Below, piece by piece: positions 1 to 7,746 of a DNA stretch of 33,910 bases. Source of the DNA: Longimonas sp040409695 (GTDB taxonomy: Bacteria > Bacteroidota > Rhodothermia > Rhodothermales > Salinibacteraceae); assembly GCF_040409695.1 (NCBI RefSeq), contig NZ_JARWGJ010000111.1, positions 1 to 33,910 of the forward strand. Direction: 5' to 3'. Position 1 is the stretch's first letter; every line of letters begins with the position of its first letter. The notes under the pieces are model-generated. The model was not told the DNA's origin and did no database searches. It saw nothing but the letters and a program-made list of their open reading frames with translations. Position numbers and translations under genes: made by a program.

Positions 1-372
1 GCCTCAAAGGTGCGTTCCTACTCCGGTTTGCTTGTTCATGTCTTCGGACGGCTTACTGCTGCCGTGCTCATCCTCGCGCTCAACCCCTGATTCGCATGTA
101 TCGTGTAACGCGATTTATTGCCTGCAATGCATCGGTGCCCGCTGGTATGGACCCAGATCTTCTGCAGGCATCGGGCGACTGTCGGAGAGATCGCGAAAAG
201 CGTTGGCGCCCGCGATGGACGCACCGCATTCACCTGCCCCTCCTGAAAAAGAGGAGACGCGTTGCGGGTATCGACTGCATCTGACACAGCGGGGCCTCTT
301 CGGCTCGTAGGCGACCGCGCGATTGGCGTGCAGGTTCGTGCGGATAGCTCCACGGGGATTCCCCTGCACCTT
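1..372. other. Gap downstream of dinB, no gene seen
   Basis: This stretch lies beyond the 3' end of leftward dinB and runs to the window edge. Open frames exist on both strands, but their translations are rich in Arg, Ser, Pro and Cys and show no recognisable motif, signal peptide or start context. I see no tRNA, strong hairpin or repeat. It could hold the tail of a gene that starts outside the window, but nothing here supports one. Confidence 0.5.
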
Positions 373-1452
373 TCACGAGAACGCCAGTTCCAGCTGTACG
401 CCGGCCTGGTCTTCAGGCAGCAGCGACGAGACGGTCAGGCCCAGGAGCCGAAGCGGCGCTGCCGGGGGCTGGGGCTCCAGGAGAAGGCGTTCGGCCCACT
501 GCATGAGCACCTCGGCGGAGGCGACCGGACGCTGCAGCGTGGTCTGCCGCGTCAGGACCTCATGCCGGTGGGTCTTCATCTTCAGCGTAACCGTGCGGCC
601 CTGGCGCTCGGCGCGACGAAGCCGCTGGGCCACGCGCTCCGCGATCGGCTCCAGGCGGCGCAGCATCGCGTCGGGGTCGGCGAGGTCGGTAGAGAACGTC
701 CGCTCTGCGCCAACGGACTTCCGCTCCCGGTTCGGACGTACCGGCCGCGTGTCGTCGCCTCGGGCCATCGCCGCAAACCACCGTCCGCGCTTCCCGAAAC
801 GCTGCACCAGCTCTCGCTCGGGCACCTGCTGCAGATCGGCCCCGGTGTGGATGCCCATCGCCGTCATGGCCTCGGTCGTTACCGGCCCTACGCCGCGGAA
901 CGTCTCGATGGGAAGCTGCGCGATAAACGACGGCATTTCGCCGGGCCGCACCACCGTGCAGCCATCGGGCTTCTCCCAGTCAGAAGCCACTTTGGCGACA
1001 AACTTGTTGGGAGCTACGCCTGCCGAAGCGGTCAGGCCCCGCTCGGTGCGCAGTGCCTTGCGGATGGCCTGCGCGATGAGGGTGCCCGAGGGCGGCCCCT
1101 GCTTAGGATTTGTTACGTCGAGATATGCTTCATCAAGCGAGACGGGCTCGATGAGATCGGTGTAGCGCCGAAGGATCTGACGGATGGCGCGCGACTCATC
1201 TTTGTAGACGTCCATGCGCGGCGGCACAAAGATCAGGTCGGGGCACCGGCGGGCCGCCTCCACAGACGGCTGGGCCGAGTGGATTCCGTACGGACGCGCT
1301 TCGTAGCTGGCGGTCATCACCACGCCCCGGGGCGGACGTCCTCCCACGGCAATCGGCTGGCCCGCGTACCGGTTGGGATGGTCGCGCTGCTCGATAGACG
1401 CATAGAACGCGTCCATATCCAGATGAATGATCTTGCGGGGCGATTCAGGCAC
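373..1452 (-). CDS. dinB: DNA polymerase IV (Y-family, DinB)
   Basis: This is an error-prone translesion polymerase that copies past damaged template bases in the cytoplasm. The 359-residue length matches the family (E. coli DinB is 351). The palm motif HLDMDAFYASIE lies at residues 10-21, with catalytic Asp12 and a tyrosine (Tyr17) at the steric-gate position. SLDEAYLDV at 105-113 holds the second acidic pair, Asp107 and Glu108. A helix-hairpin-helix region (FRGVGPVTTEAM) and a little-finger domain follow. The C-terminus QLELAFS resembles a beta-clamp binding motif, so the protein is probably complete. The start codon is GTG, and the motif begins only ten residues later, so a downstream start would cut the active site. 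It stands alone, divergent from a small gene at 1643. I see no clear SOS box, so damage induction cannot be claimed. Confidence 0.96.
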   Translation of the reverse strand: MPESPRKIIHLDMDAFYASIEQRDHPNRYAGQPIAVGGRPPRGVVMTASYEARPYGIHSAQPSVEAARRCPDLIFVPPRMDVYKDESRAIRQILRRYTDLIEPVSLDEAYLDVTNPKQGPPSGTLIAQAIRKALRTERGLTASAGVAPNKFVAKVASDWEKPDGCTVVRPGEMPSFIAQLPIETFRGVGPVTTEAMTAMGIHTGADLQQVPERELVQRFGKRGRWFAAMARGDDTRPVRPNRERKSVGAERTFSTDLADPDAMLRRLEPIAERVAQRLRRAERQGRTVTLKMKTHRHEVLTRQTTLQRPVASAEVLMQWAERLLLEPQPPAAPLRLLGLTVSSLLPEDQAGVQLELAFS

Positions 1453-1642
1453 GACAGAGGGCCTCTCGTTTGTATGAACTTGGCTGGATGCGCCTCACGT
1501 GATCGTAGACGTCCTTTGCCAAAGACACGCAACGTTCGTCTGCAGAGCCCGTTTCCGTATCCAATAACGCAGCGGCCGCACGTAAGCAGGCAACGGACGC
1601 TGCCTGATTCCGGATGTATCCTCATCATTCTAAGAGCGCGCC

Positions 1643-1945
1643 ATGAGCACACAAAACGGCCATTCCGATTCCGAACGCGAGCCCGTGGAGGGCAAGCGCT
1701 TTCACGGCACCCATATCGACGTTGATGGCAAGCATTTCGAGGACTGTGAGTTTGACACCTGCACGTTCGTCTATCGTGGCGGCATCGCGCCTAATTTTGT
1801 GCGCTGCGAGTTTGCCTCGCCCCACTTCGTCTTCGAAGAGGCCGCCCAGCGTACCATGCAGTTCATGAGCGCCATCTACAACGGCATCGATCCCCGCATC
1901 ATCGAGATGACCTTCGACGAGATCCGCAAGGAGCCGAGGTCGTGA
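1643..1945 (+). CDS. Small pentapeptide-like hypothetical protein
   Basis: This is a 100-residue acidic soluble protein with no signal peptide or membrane segment. Residues 18-58 have a loose five-residue rhythm of Phe/Cys at central positions with Asp/Glu between (FHGTHID, FEDCEF, DTCTFVY, FVRCEF), like a short pentapeptide-repeat or right-handed beta-helix fragment. The last 30 residues (from AQRTMQFM) look helical. The ATG start at 1643 follows an in-frame stop region and lies 190 bp from the divergent dinB start. Codon use resembles the neighbouring genes, which supports real coding. It is followed by the zinc deacylase gene after about 95 bp and may share its transcript. I do not recognise a named family, and no function is assigned. 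Confidence 0.75.
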   Translation: MSTQNGHSDSEREPVEGKRFHGTHIDVDGKHFEDCEFDTCTFVYRGGIAPNFVRCEFASPHFVFEEAAQRTMQFMSAIYNGIDPRIIEMTFDEIRKEPRS

Positions 1946-2039
1946 GGGGGGGCAGATCTCTACCCAGAACACACCACGCTTTTCCCATTCTTTCGGAATC
2001 GTGCTCTGGGATGCTCTTGTTTCGATCGTGTTGTTTTCT

Positions 2040-3026
2040 ATGCATGAACACAGACACAACCCGATGCTTGAGTTTGGAACCGCACAGGCCGCGCCTGGAG
2101 AGATGGACACCGGCCTCCTGCACGCTGGCGAGACGCGCGACGGCGCGGCTTTTGGCCTTCCGGTGGCTGCTGTAAACGGGGTCGATGACGGACCCACGCT
2201 GTACATTCAGGCGGGGAGCGATGGCGATGAGCTGAACGGGCTGGCGGTCGTCCGCGAGGTGATGAAGCAGCTGTCGCCTAACGAAATGGCGGGACAGATT
2301 CTCGTTGTGGGCATTCTCAACTACCACGGCTTTCAACGTGCCCAGCATCGCAATCCGATCGACGACACCAAGCTCAACCGTGCGTTTCCGGGCGACCCCA
2401 ACGGCTCCAGCAGCGAGCGGCTGGCTCATCTCGTCTACGAGCACGGCGTGCAGCGCGCCGACCTGGGCATCGACCTGCACCAGGGCGGCACCAAGCGCAT
2501 GCTCAACGAGGTGCGCGTGCGATGCGGACCCGACCATCGCTTGCATGCAAGGTGCTTCGAACTCGCCCGCGTATTCGGTACGAAGTATATCCTCGACGAA
2601 AAGGGGCCTGACGGACAGCTCGCACGTGCCGCGCCCGACGATGGCATCCCGCTAATCGATCCCGAACTGGGCGGCACCGTCGGATGGGACGCAACGTCTA
2701 TCGACGTGGGCGTGCAGGGCGTGCGCAACGTCCTTGCCCACTACGGCTTCACCGACGGCCAGCCCACCGTTCCGTATGCGCAGATCTGTGCTACCGGATT
2801 CGAAGAAGTGTATGCCTCTCGGGGCGGCCTGATTGACCTCGCGGTTGACCTCGGCGATCGCGTAGAGCCCGGCGACCGTCTCTTTTCCGTAACCGATGTG
2901 TTCGGCGCGGTCAAAGACGTCGTCGAGGCCCCCGCAAGCGGCATCGTCTGGCGGATGCGCCGCCTGCCTATGGTAGCCACCGGCGAGCAAGTCCTGAAAG
3001 TCGGCACCGGCGTCGAATTGCTCTAA
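2040..3026 (+). CDS. Succinylglutamate desuccinylase/aspartoacylase-type zinc hydrolase
   Basis: This is a cytoplasmic M14-like zinc amidohydrolase of the AstE/AspA superfamily (COG3608-like). Such enzymes remove an acyl group from an N-acyl amino acid or related amide; the substrate here is unknown. From the ATG at 2040 the protein has 328 residues. YIQAGSDGDELNGLAVV (55-71) is the first metal motif: Glu64 is kept, but the usual His of HGDE is Asp61. LNRAFPGDPNG (112-122) is the substrate-binding Arg region, and DLHQGG (145-150) supplies the second metal His. The C-terminal about 75 residues form the lipoyl-like barrel common to this subgroup (LAVDLGDRVEPGDRLF). A GTG at 2001 is in frame but would add an odd hydrophobic leader; ATG 2064 is also possible. 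The gene converges on the ankyrin-CAP gene with 22 bp between stops. Confidence 0.88.
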   Translation: MHEHRHNPMLEFGTAQAAPGEMDTGLLHAGETRDGAAFGLPVAAVNGVDDGPTLYIQAGSDGDELNGLAVVREVMKQLSPNEMAGQILVVGILNYHGFQRAQHRNPIDDTKLNRAFPGDPNGSSSERLAHLVYEHGVQRADLGIDLHQGGTKRMLNEVRVRCGPDHRLHARCFELARVFGTKYILDEKGPDGQLARAAPDDGIPLIDPELGGTVGWDATSIDVGVQGVRNVLAHYGFTDGQPTVPYAQICATGFEEVYASRGGLIDLAVDLGDRVEPGDRLFSVTDVFGAVKDVVEAPASGIVWRMRRLPMVATGEQVLKVGTGVELL

Positions 3027-3048
3027 TTCCTGCCAGGGCCCGCTCCCC

Positions 3049-5055
3049 TCACGAACCGGGCGGCCCACCAAAAACCGCCGTGCGGTACGGGCCCTCGCGG
3101 CTGGGATTGTCGAAGCGCGGCCCGTGGTCGATGGCTCCGCCCATGTGCGTGTACCGGTCGCCCATTATGATGCGGCAGTGCCCCGGGCTGCGGAGCCACC
3201 CCTCTACAGCCGATTCGAGTGTGGGATAAAAGTAAGAAAGAACCTCTCCCGTCCACGAAAAGCTGTCGGTCTGCCGCTGTATGCGCTCATGTGCTGACGA
3301 CCCATCGCTTCCGGTGTGCCCCCGAAAGACGTTCTCGGCCATGTCATTCGAGTGGACAAGGGCCGCGGCTTCCAGGTCGTCATCCCAGGCGACCGGCGCT
3401 GCTGCCTCAAGATAATCGTTCCCACACATGCGCCCCTGGCTGCGGGCTTCGTTTATAAGAACGAGAAGTTCGGGCTCACGATTCGGCCCGTCTGGCGGCA
3501 TAGCAGGATCATCGGCCCCCGAGTCCGAAACCGTAACGGAAAAGGGCACCGGTCCTGTTAGCGTCTCATATCCGTTGTCAGCCAGCAACCAGGCTTCGTA
3601 ATCCCCCGGCGGCAACTCGTATCCCGAGAACTGAACGCTGCCACTGGCAATGGGCTGTCCGGCAGAGCGGCTTCCGTTCACGTAGAGCCAGGCTGGCAGC
3701 GGGAGATGAGGACCGGGATCTCCCCCTGCCTTGTAGATTCCAATCCAGTCGCGTGCATGCATAGCCCCCGAAAACGTTACCGTGAGCGCCTCATCCTGGG
3801 TAATGGTTGAGGCCGACAGCGTTAGCTCGATCTGCTCTTCGGGTGCGGGTTGCTCTTCGGGCGCGGGCTGCTCTTCGGGCTGCTCTTCGGGTGCGGCAAC
3901 GACAAGTTCGATAGGATCGGTGAGCGGTTCGTACCCGTTGTCGGACAGAAACCATACCCTGTAGCTACCGGAATCTAACCCGTGGTTGGTGAAGCGGACT
4001 GTACCACTGGAAGAATAATTTCCAGCCGACTGGCGTCCATTTACGTACAGCCACGCTGCAGAAGGCGGATCGCCCGTTGGCTGCACGTCTGGCGCGTAGA
4101 TGCCGATCCAGTCGCGCGCATGCTCGGCGCCACTGAAGTGGACAGCGATGGTCTGCCCCGGCGCTACGGTGGATTCTGAAAGGGAGATCTCGCGTTGTAC
4201 AGGAGCTGGTGCCGGCTCGTCGGGGGCGGGTGTGGCACCGCTCTCCCCGTCTTTGGTGGCCCCGTGTGCACGCAGCACGTCGCGGATCGCTTCCTTCTGC
4301 GCCTCGGTTCCCCCTACGTTGTGCTGGGCCAGCCAGAGCGGAGGGCGGCTGTGCCAGTCGGAGGTGCCATTGGGGTCGTACCCAAGATCCTCGATCAGAA
4401 AGCGAACGACGTCCGCATGGTCGCCAAACCGAGCAGCCATCTGGAGGAGCATCGCGGTGTCTTCGTAATCTGGGTCGATCACAAAGCCTTGCTTCTGGAG
4501 CCAGCGCAGCGTTTCTGGACTCCCATTGTGTTGTACGGCTTCGTGAACAATGGAGTTGTCGAAGTCACCACGAACGGTAAGATCCGCTCCATACTCCATA
4601 AGCACCGGTAGCGTAGGGGGCACCCCTTCTTTCTCCCAGAGCGTCATCATCGCAGCCGTGGACCCAGACTGGTTGACGGCGGTCACGTCGGCTCCATGTT
4701 CGAGCAGAAGCCGGATGCGCTCCGGATCGGTAGTGCTCCATGCGGCGAGTAGCAGTGGGGTATACCCTTGCTCTTGCTGTGCGTTTACGTCGGCTCCTGC
4801 GTCGAGCAGGGCACGAATCACATCGGTGCTGCTGTATCGGGCCGCATGCATCAGCGGCGTGCTTCCCGGGAAAAACGTACCCTCTGTGCGCGCCTCAATG
4901 TCGTTCCGCTCAAGCAGCGTGTTCAGCTCCTGCACAGACATGTTTTCCCAGCGATCCGCCGTAAGAGTCGGCCACGACTGGGCATCCGACGGGGTAGGCA
5001 GGGTGCAGAGAAGAAGTATGGATGCGAGACAAATAGCTCGAAAATGATTGTTCAT
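3049..5055 (-). CDS. Secreted ankyrin-repeat / DWIGIY-domain / CAP-domain protein
   Basis: This is a 668-residue exported multidomain protein. Residues 1-25 are a signal peptide (hydrophobic SILLLCTL, cleavage near SDA|Q). Ankyrin repeats span roughly 40-270, with TPLMHAARYSSTDVIRALLD and TPLLLAAW as clear units. Two copies of a beta-sandwich-like module follow at about 288-388 and 408-510, each with ARDWIGIY (313-320 and 433-440), WLYVNG and a closing NGYE; an EEQPAPEEQ linker separates them. A CAP/SCP (YkwD-like) domain at about 525-668 keeps the usual His/Glu set in VHSNDMA, GEVLSY and SPGHCRI. Bacterial CAP proteins are secreted and mostly of unknown function; ankyrin repeats normally bind proteins. 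The start ATG leads straight into the signal peptide. Its role (envelope binding, toxin or scaffold) is not known. The domain combination is unusual. Confidence 0.9.
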   Translation of the reverse strand: MNNHFRAICLASILLLCTLPTPSDAQSWPTLTADRWENMSVQELNTLLERNDIEARTEGTFFPGSTPLMHAARYSSTDVIRALLDAGADVNAQQEQGYTPLLLAAWSTTDPERIRLLLEHGADVTAVNQSGSTAAMMTLWEKEGVPPTLPVLMEYGADLTVRGDFDNSIVHEAVQHNGSPETLRWLQKQGFVIDPDYEDTAMLLQMAARFGDHADVVRFLIEDLGYDPNGTSDWHSRPPLWLAQHNVGGTEAQKEAIRDVLRAHGATKDGESGATPAPDEPAPAPVQREISLSESTVAPGQTIAVHFSGAEHARDWIGIYAPDVQPTGDPPSAAWLYVNGRQSAGNYSSSGTVRFTNHGLDSGSYRVWFLSDNGYEPLTDPIELVVAAPEEQPEEQPAPEEQPAPEEQIELTLSASTITQDEALTVTFSGAMHARDWIGIYKAGGDPGPHLPLPAWLYVNGSRSAGQPIASGSVQFSGYELPPGDYEAWLLADNGYETLTGPVPFSVTVSDSGADDPAMPPDGPNREPELLVLINEARSQGRMCGNDYLEAAAPVAWDDDLEAAALVHSNDMAENVFRGHTGSDGSSAHERIQRQTDSFSWTGEVLSYFYPTLESAVEGWLRSPGHCRIIMGDRYTHMGGAIDHGPRFDNPSREGPYRTAVFGGPPGS

Positions 5056-5444
5056 TGCACCGCCCGGCTCTGTTTTCTATCGATCTCCTCAATATTATAC
5101 GATGTCAGGCCCGGATACACAACCAATTGGGAGCGGTTCAATGGTACGTGATTGTCATGTGGCCGACATCGTCGGAGCCACAAACCCCCTCTGTCTTCGA
5201 GCTTCGCCGTCGCCGTTATCTGGCAGATGCCAGGTATTGTCCTGATACGTTATAACCTGATATATTGTAAACTGACATGTTGGAAACTAAAGGAGCCGTT
5301 TCATACCCGTAGCGGAAACGCGCCGCTGACCGGGAGACAGAACGTCTCTCCCGCCACGGGCGTTTCTGCCAGAATCAGGCGCATATGCCTCAACGCCGCA
5401 AGCATGCCTTTACTGCAAGAACGACTGCTCATGGCCGCTCTTTA
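5056..5444. other. Gap between uspA-type and ankyrin-CAP genes
   Basis: This 389-bp gap should hold the promoter of the leftward ankyrin-CAP gene and the end of the leftward UspA transcript. The part near 5230-5300 is clearly AT-rich (TATAACCTGATATATTG), fitting a promoter zone, but I cannot fix -35/-10 boxes. A nested hairpin at 5312-5369 is listed separately. No credible gene is seen. Confidence 0.5.
5312..5369 (-). terminator. Possible terminator/attenuator hairpin after the UspA gene
   Basis: An outer near-perfect stem pairs GCGGAAACGC (5312-5321) with GCGTTTCTGC (5360-5369), with one wobble pair. An inner stem pairs CGGGAGAC (5331-5338) with GTCTCTCCCG (5344-5353), with a small bulge. 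It lies about 75 nt past the UspA stop codon in the direction of transcription. There is no clear U-run, so intrinsic termination is uncertain. Confidence 0.35.
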
Positions 5445-5945
5445 CTATTCATCCTTCCGGCGCACCGTTAGAACAGGCACATCCGACATCCGCACGACCT
5501 TCTCCGTTACGCTCCCGATCAGGTACCGGTCGAGTCCGGTGCGGCCGTGGGTGCCCATCACGATCAGGTCGATGTCGTGTTTTTCTGCGTAGTCGAGGAT
5601 GACCTTGTACGGATTGCCCTGCCTGACTTCTGCCGCTACCTGCACATCACCAAGCTGGTTCGCAACATAGTCAACGAGCTCTTTCCCGTACTCCTGAATA
5701 CTTGTGAGGACCTCTTCGCTTTTCTTCCGGATCCCCACCATACCGGGGCCTCCGCCTTTCGGGTCGCCGACCATCCCGCCGTGGCTCTTCACCTCGGGGT
5801 CGGTACCCAGTCCGTGCGGCTGTCGCTCCGCAACGTAGAGCACGTGCACGGTCGCGTCGTAGGTCTCTGCCAGCGTACGGCAGTGCGCCAGAACGGCCTC
5901 TGCTCCTGCGCTTCCATCGGTTGGATACAAAATTGCATCGTACAT
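5445..5945 (-). CDS. Universal stress protein, UspA family
   Basis: This is a single-domain cytoplasmic Usp protein of 166 residues, in the upper part of the usual 140-160 range because of an internal Gly-rich loop (HGGMVGDPKGGGPG). It begins MYDAILYPTDGS, the typical first strand and nucleotide-binding Asp. Near the C-terminus, GTHGRTGLDRYLIGSV fits the ATP-binding G-x2-G-x9-G-S pattern, so it probably binds ATP. The ATG at 5945 is preferred because it sits just before strand 1; an upstream in-frame start would add only MFHQTPTCA. Usp proteins are commonly induced by stress or growth arrest, and that is all that can be said about its role. It is monocistronic or leads into the ankyrin-CAP gene. 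Confidence 0.93.
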   Translation of the reverse strand: MYDAILYPTDGSAGAEAVLAHCRTLAETYDATVHVLYVAERQPHGLGTDPEVKSHGGMVGDPKGGGPGMVGIRKKSEEVLTSIQEYGKELVDYVANQLGDVQVAAEVRQGNPYKVILDYAEKHDIDLIVMGTHGRTGLDRYLIGSVTEKVVRMSDVPVLTVRRKDE

Positions 5946-6459
5946 AGCACACGTTGGCGTCTGGTGAAACAAATGCGATAGTTCTTTACACTACGTATAC
6001 AAACATATACAAAAGCTGCACGAGTTTCGCAATTCGCTCTTTTCTAACGGCTTAAGCGAAAGACCGGATCTATGGAGATTCGGGAGGATGCGGGGCGCGC
6101 TCTTTCTATGACCGGCATACCGCGTACCCCGTAGTTCTTTCTCCGCACTCCGTCTCTGCTTGCCGGCGCAGCGTAGCAGCACGCTTGCATGGATAATCAC
6201 GATCTCGAAGCGCTTTCCAAGAACGCCTCTACACGACAGATCGCTATGTGCTTTTCCCTGTGCATGCATGGTCGTTTTCTCCGCATAGAGACGTAAGAGG
6301 AGCCTGCGTCTGCCGAGCACAAGATAAGACGTGAACGCACATCCTTTTGCAACCAGCACAGGCCCTCGCCCAGCCGTGGCGTAGCCGTCATGCTATGCAG
6401 GTGTTATGCTATACGGGCGTTGGGCTATGCAGATGTTATGCTATGCAAGATATGCCTCC
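5946..6459. other. Gap without a convincing gene
   Basis: About 514 bp lie between the start of the UspA gene and the end of the membrane-protein gene at 6460. A 122-codon leftward frame is present, but its product is a patternless mix of basic, Ser and Cys residues and I do not believe it. The segment near 5985-6010 is AT-rich and may carry the UspA promoter. The right end contains the 32-bp tandem duplication listed separately. Confidence 0.5.
6392..6444. repeat. 32-bp tandem duplication in the gap before a membrane-protein gene end
   Basis: A 21-bp unit starting GCTATGCAGGTGTTATG occurs at 6392-6412 and again at 6424-6444 with a single base difference, and a partial third copy (GCTATGCAAGAT) starts at 6440. 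The period is 32 bp. It lies about 15 bp past the stop of the leftward gene at 6460. It looks like a slippage-type duplication; no regulatory role is shown. Confidence 0.8.
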
Positions 6460-7266
6460 TTACAGGCGCCACGTCACAGACGCGCCAGTGGGGGCAACCT
6501 GAGCAGATAGCGATCCCGGCAGGTCGAGCAGGTCGGTCAGCCGCGTGCGCGACCCGGCCCAGGCGATCGTATCCAGCAGCAGGAGACCGGCCCCCTGTAG
6601 GATGAGCGCCGTGCCATGCCCGCGCCACGACGAGGCGCTGTCGACTCCGTTGTAGCTGGCAATGACCATGGCGCTTCCAACGGCGGAGTAACCAACGTTC
6701 AGCCCCATGTTCACCAGCAGGATGTCGTGGTAGGTGCGCTCAGCATCGAACGCAGCGCGGCGGGTGCTCGGCACGTCGCGCGAGCCCAGCAGTCCCACCG
6801 TAGCAATGCCGACGTTCACCGCGCCCCAGGCCGCCGACTGCGTGGCAAAGCCCCACCAATCGGACTGATCGGTGCGGTCGTGTGTTGCTGCAAGGGCCAG
6901 CCCCCCGATTACGTTCGCCCCGCCCCAGGCGGCTACGCGCCAGAGGTGGTTGCGCTCAGCCTGCAGGCGACGCTGCACCAGCGCCTCCGTACGGTCCGCG
7001 GAGGCGCTTCCTGCCCGTACAGGCTCGCGGTAGGGCGCCCCATCGTGCGAGGCGGGCTCCATCACCGGCTCCGTCTGCACCGAGTCGGCAGACATTGTAT
7101 CGTCTGCATTAGCAGCCGGCGCAGTAGAGGCCGTATCCGGTACCGATGGCCCCTGCTGGGCCTGCGCCTCGGTGCTCTGGTAGAACGCCCAGCCGCCCAG
7201 TGCGAGGAGTCCTCCCGCAACCCAGCGCGTGGTCGGATGCGAAAGCGTGCTGCGAATCCAGGACAT
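6460..7266 (-). CDS. Unrecognised membrane protein with N-terminal export signal
   Basis: This is a 268-residue protein of unknown function. The N-terminus MSWIRSTLSH is followed by a hydrophobic stretch (WVAGGLLALGGWAF) and AQAQ, resembling a signal peptide. Residues about 38-90 are a low-complexity Ala/Ser/Asp/Pro linker. The rest holds about four membrane-compatible segments: ANVIGGLALAA, SAAWGAVNVGIATVGLLG, LLVNMGLNVGYSAVGSAMVIA and LILQGAGLLLLDTIAWAG. A conserved-looking loop RRAAFDAERTYHDILLVN joins two of them. ATG 7266 is chosen over an in-frame TTG six bases upstream. It resembles small membrane proteins of unknown function seen in Bacteroidota genomes, but I cannot name a family with confidence. 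It is probably transcribed alone. Confidence 0.82.
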   Translation of the reverse strand: MSWIRSTLSHPTTRWVAGGLLALGGWAFYQSTEAQAQQGPSVPDTASTAPAANADDTMSADSVQTEPVMEPASHDGAPYREPVRAGSASADRTEALVQRRLQAERNHLWRVAAWGGANVIGGLALAATHDRTDQSDWWGFATQSAAWGAVNVGIATVGLLGSRDVPSTRRAAFDAERTYHDILLVNMGLNVGYSAVGSAMVIASYNGVDSASSWRGHGTALILQGAGLLLLDTIAWAGSRTRLTDLLDLPGSLSAQVAPTGASVTWRL

Positions 7267-7746
7267 AAGCAAAAGACGCTGTTTGTGAAAGAAAGTACAA
7301 GCTGTAAACGCTCGTGCCAGAACAAGCGGTCCATTGGTACCCGCTTTGTCGACGTTCCGTTGCAGTTGCTGCGGCGCAGGCAGCGATGGGGTCGAGACAT
7401 GCCGGCACAGACGAAGGAAGGCTCTCCCAGACGGTCATGCTGAGCATAGACCGGCTGCGCGGTGGATGGTGTCTGCCAGATGCAACGCTGCGCCCTGTGT
7501 GGTTAGGCCACGCGTTAGTTAACGGCATGTGCCGGTTTCTTTTTTCCGTTGCTGATGGGCTTGGGACCGAATACGCCGTCCTGACATCCCCCCTTCTCGT
7601 ACGCGGTTCGGGGGTTCCCCCTTCGCGAAGGGGGAAATGTCGCGGAGCGACAAAGGGGGATGGGCGTCCACAAGGATAATGGAAAACGTGCACACCGCGT
7701 TAGTTAGGCCATGCGCAGTAAGATCCATCTACTACAGACCTCCCTC
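7267..7746. other. Gap with a palindromic element, no gene
   Basis: About 480 bp separate the membrane-protein gene and the end of the P-type ATPase gene, both leftward. No credible coding sequence is seen. The central part carries the nested inverted repeat at 7585-7662. An 11-bp direct repeat CGCGTTAGTTA occurs at 7511-7521 and 7697-7707, bracketing that element. Confidence 0.5.
7585..7662. repeat. Nested palindromic (REP/MITE-like) element
   Basis: An outer arm CATCCCCCCTT (7585-7595) pairs with AAGGGGGATG (about 7652-7662). Inside it, 7615-7636 is a perfect 22-bp palindrome centred on CGCG with C5 and G5 arms, and TGTCGC-GGA-GCGACA (7638-7652) forms a further hairpin. Similar C-rich palindromes near CTTCGCGAAG occur as dispersed repeats in several bacterial phyla (general knowledge). 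There is one copy in this window. It could also act as a terminator of readthrough. Confidence 0.7.

Noticed and set aside
262..1725. 487-codon rightward frame over dinB
   Set aside because: Shadow of dinB on the other strand; translation is Arg/His/Gly-rich and motif-free.
5991..6359. 122-codon leftward frame in the gap before the UspA gene
   Set aside because: Composition is patternless and basic, with no motif, and the frame overlaps likely promoter sequence.
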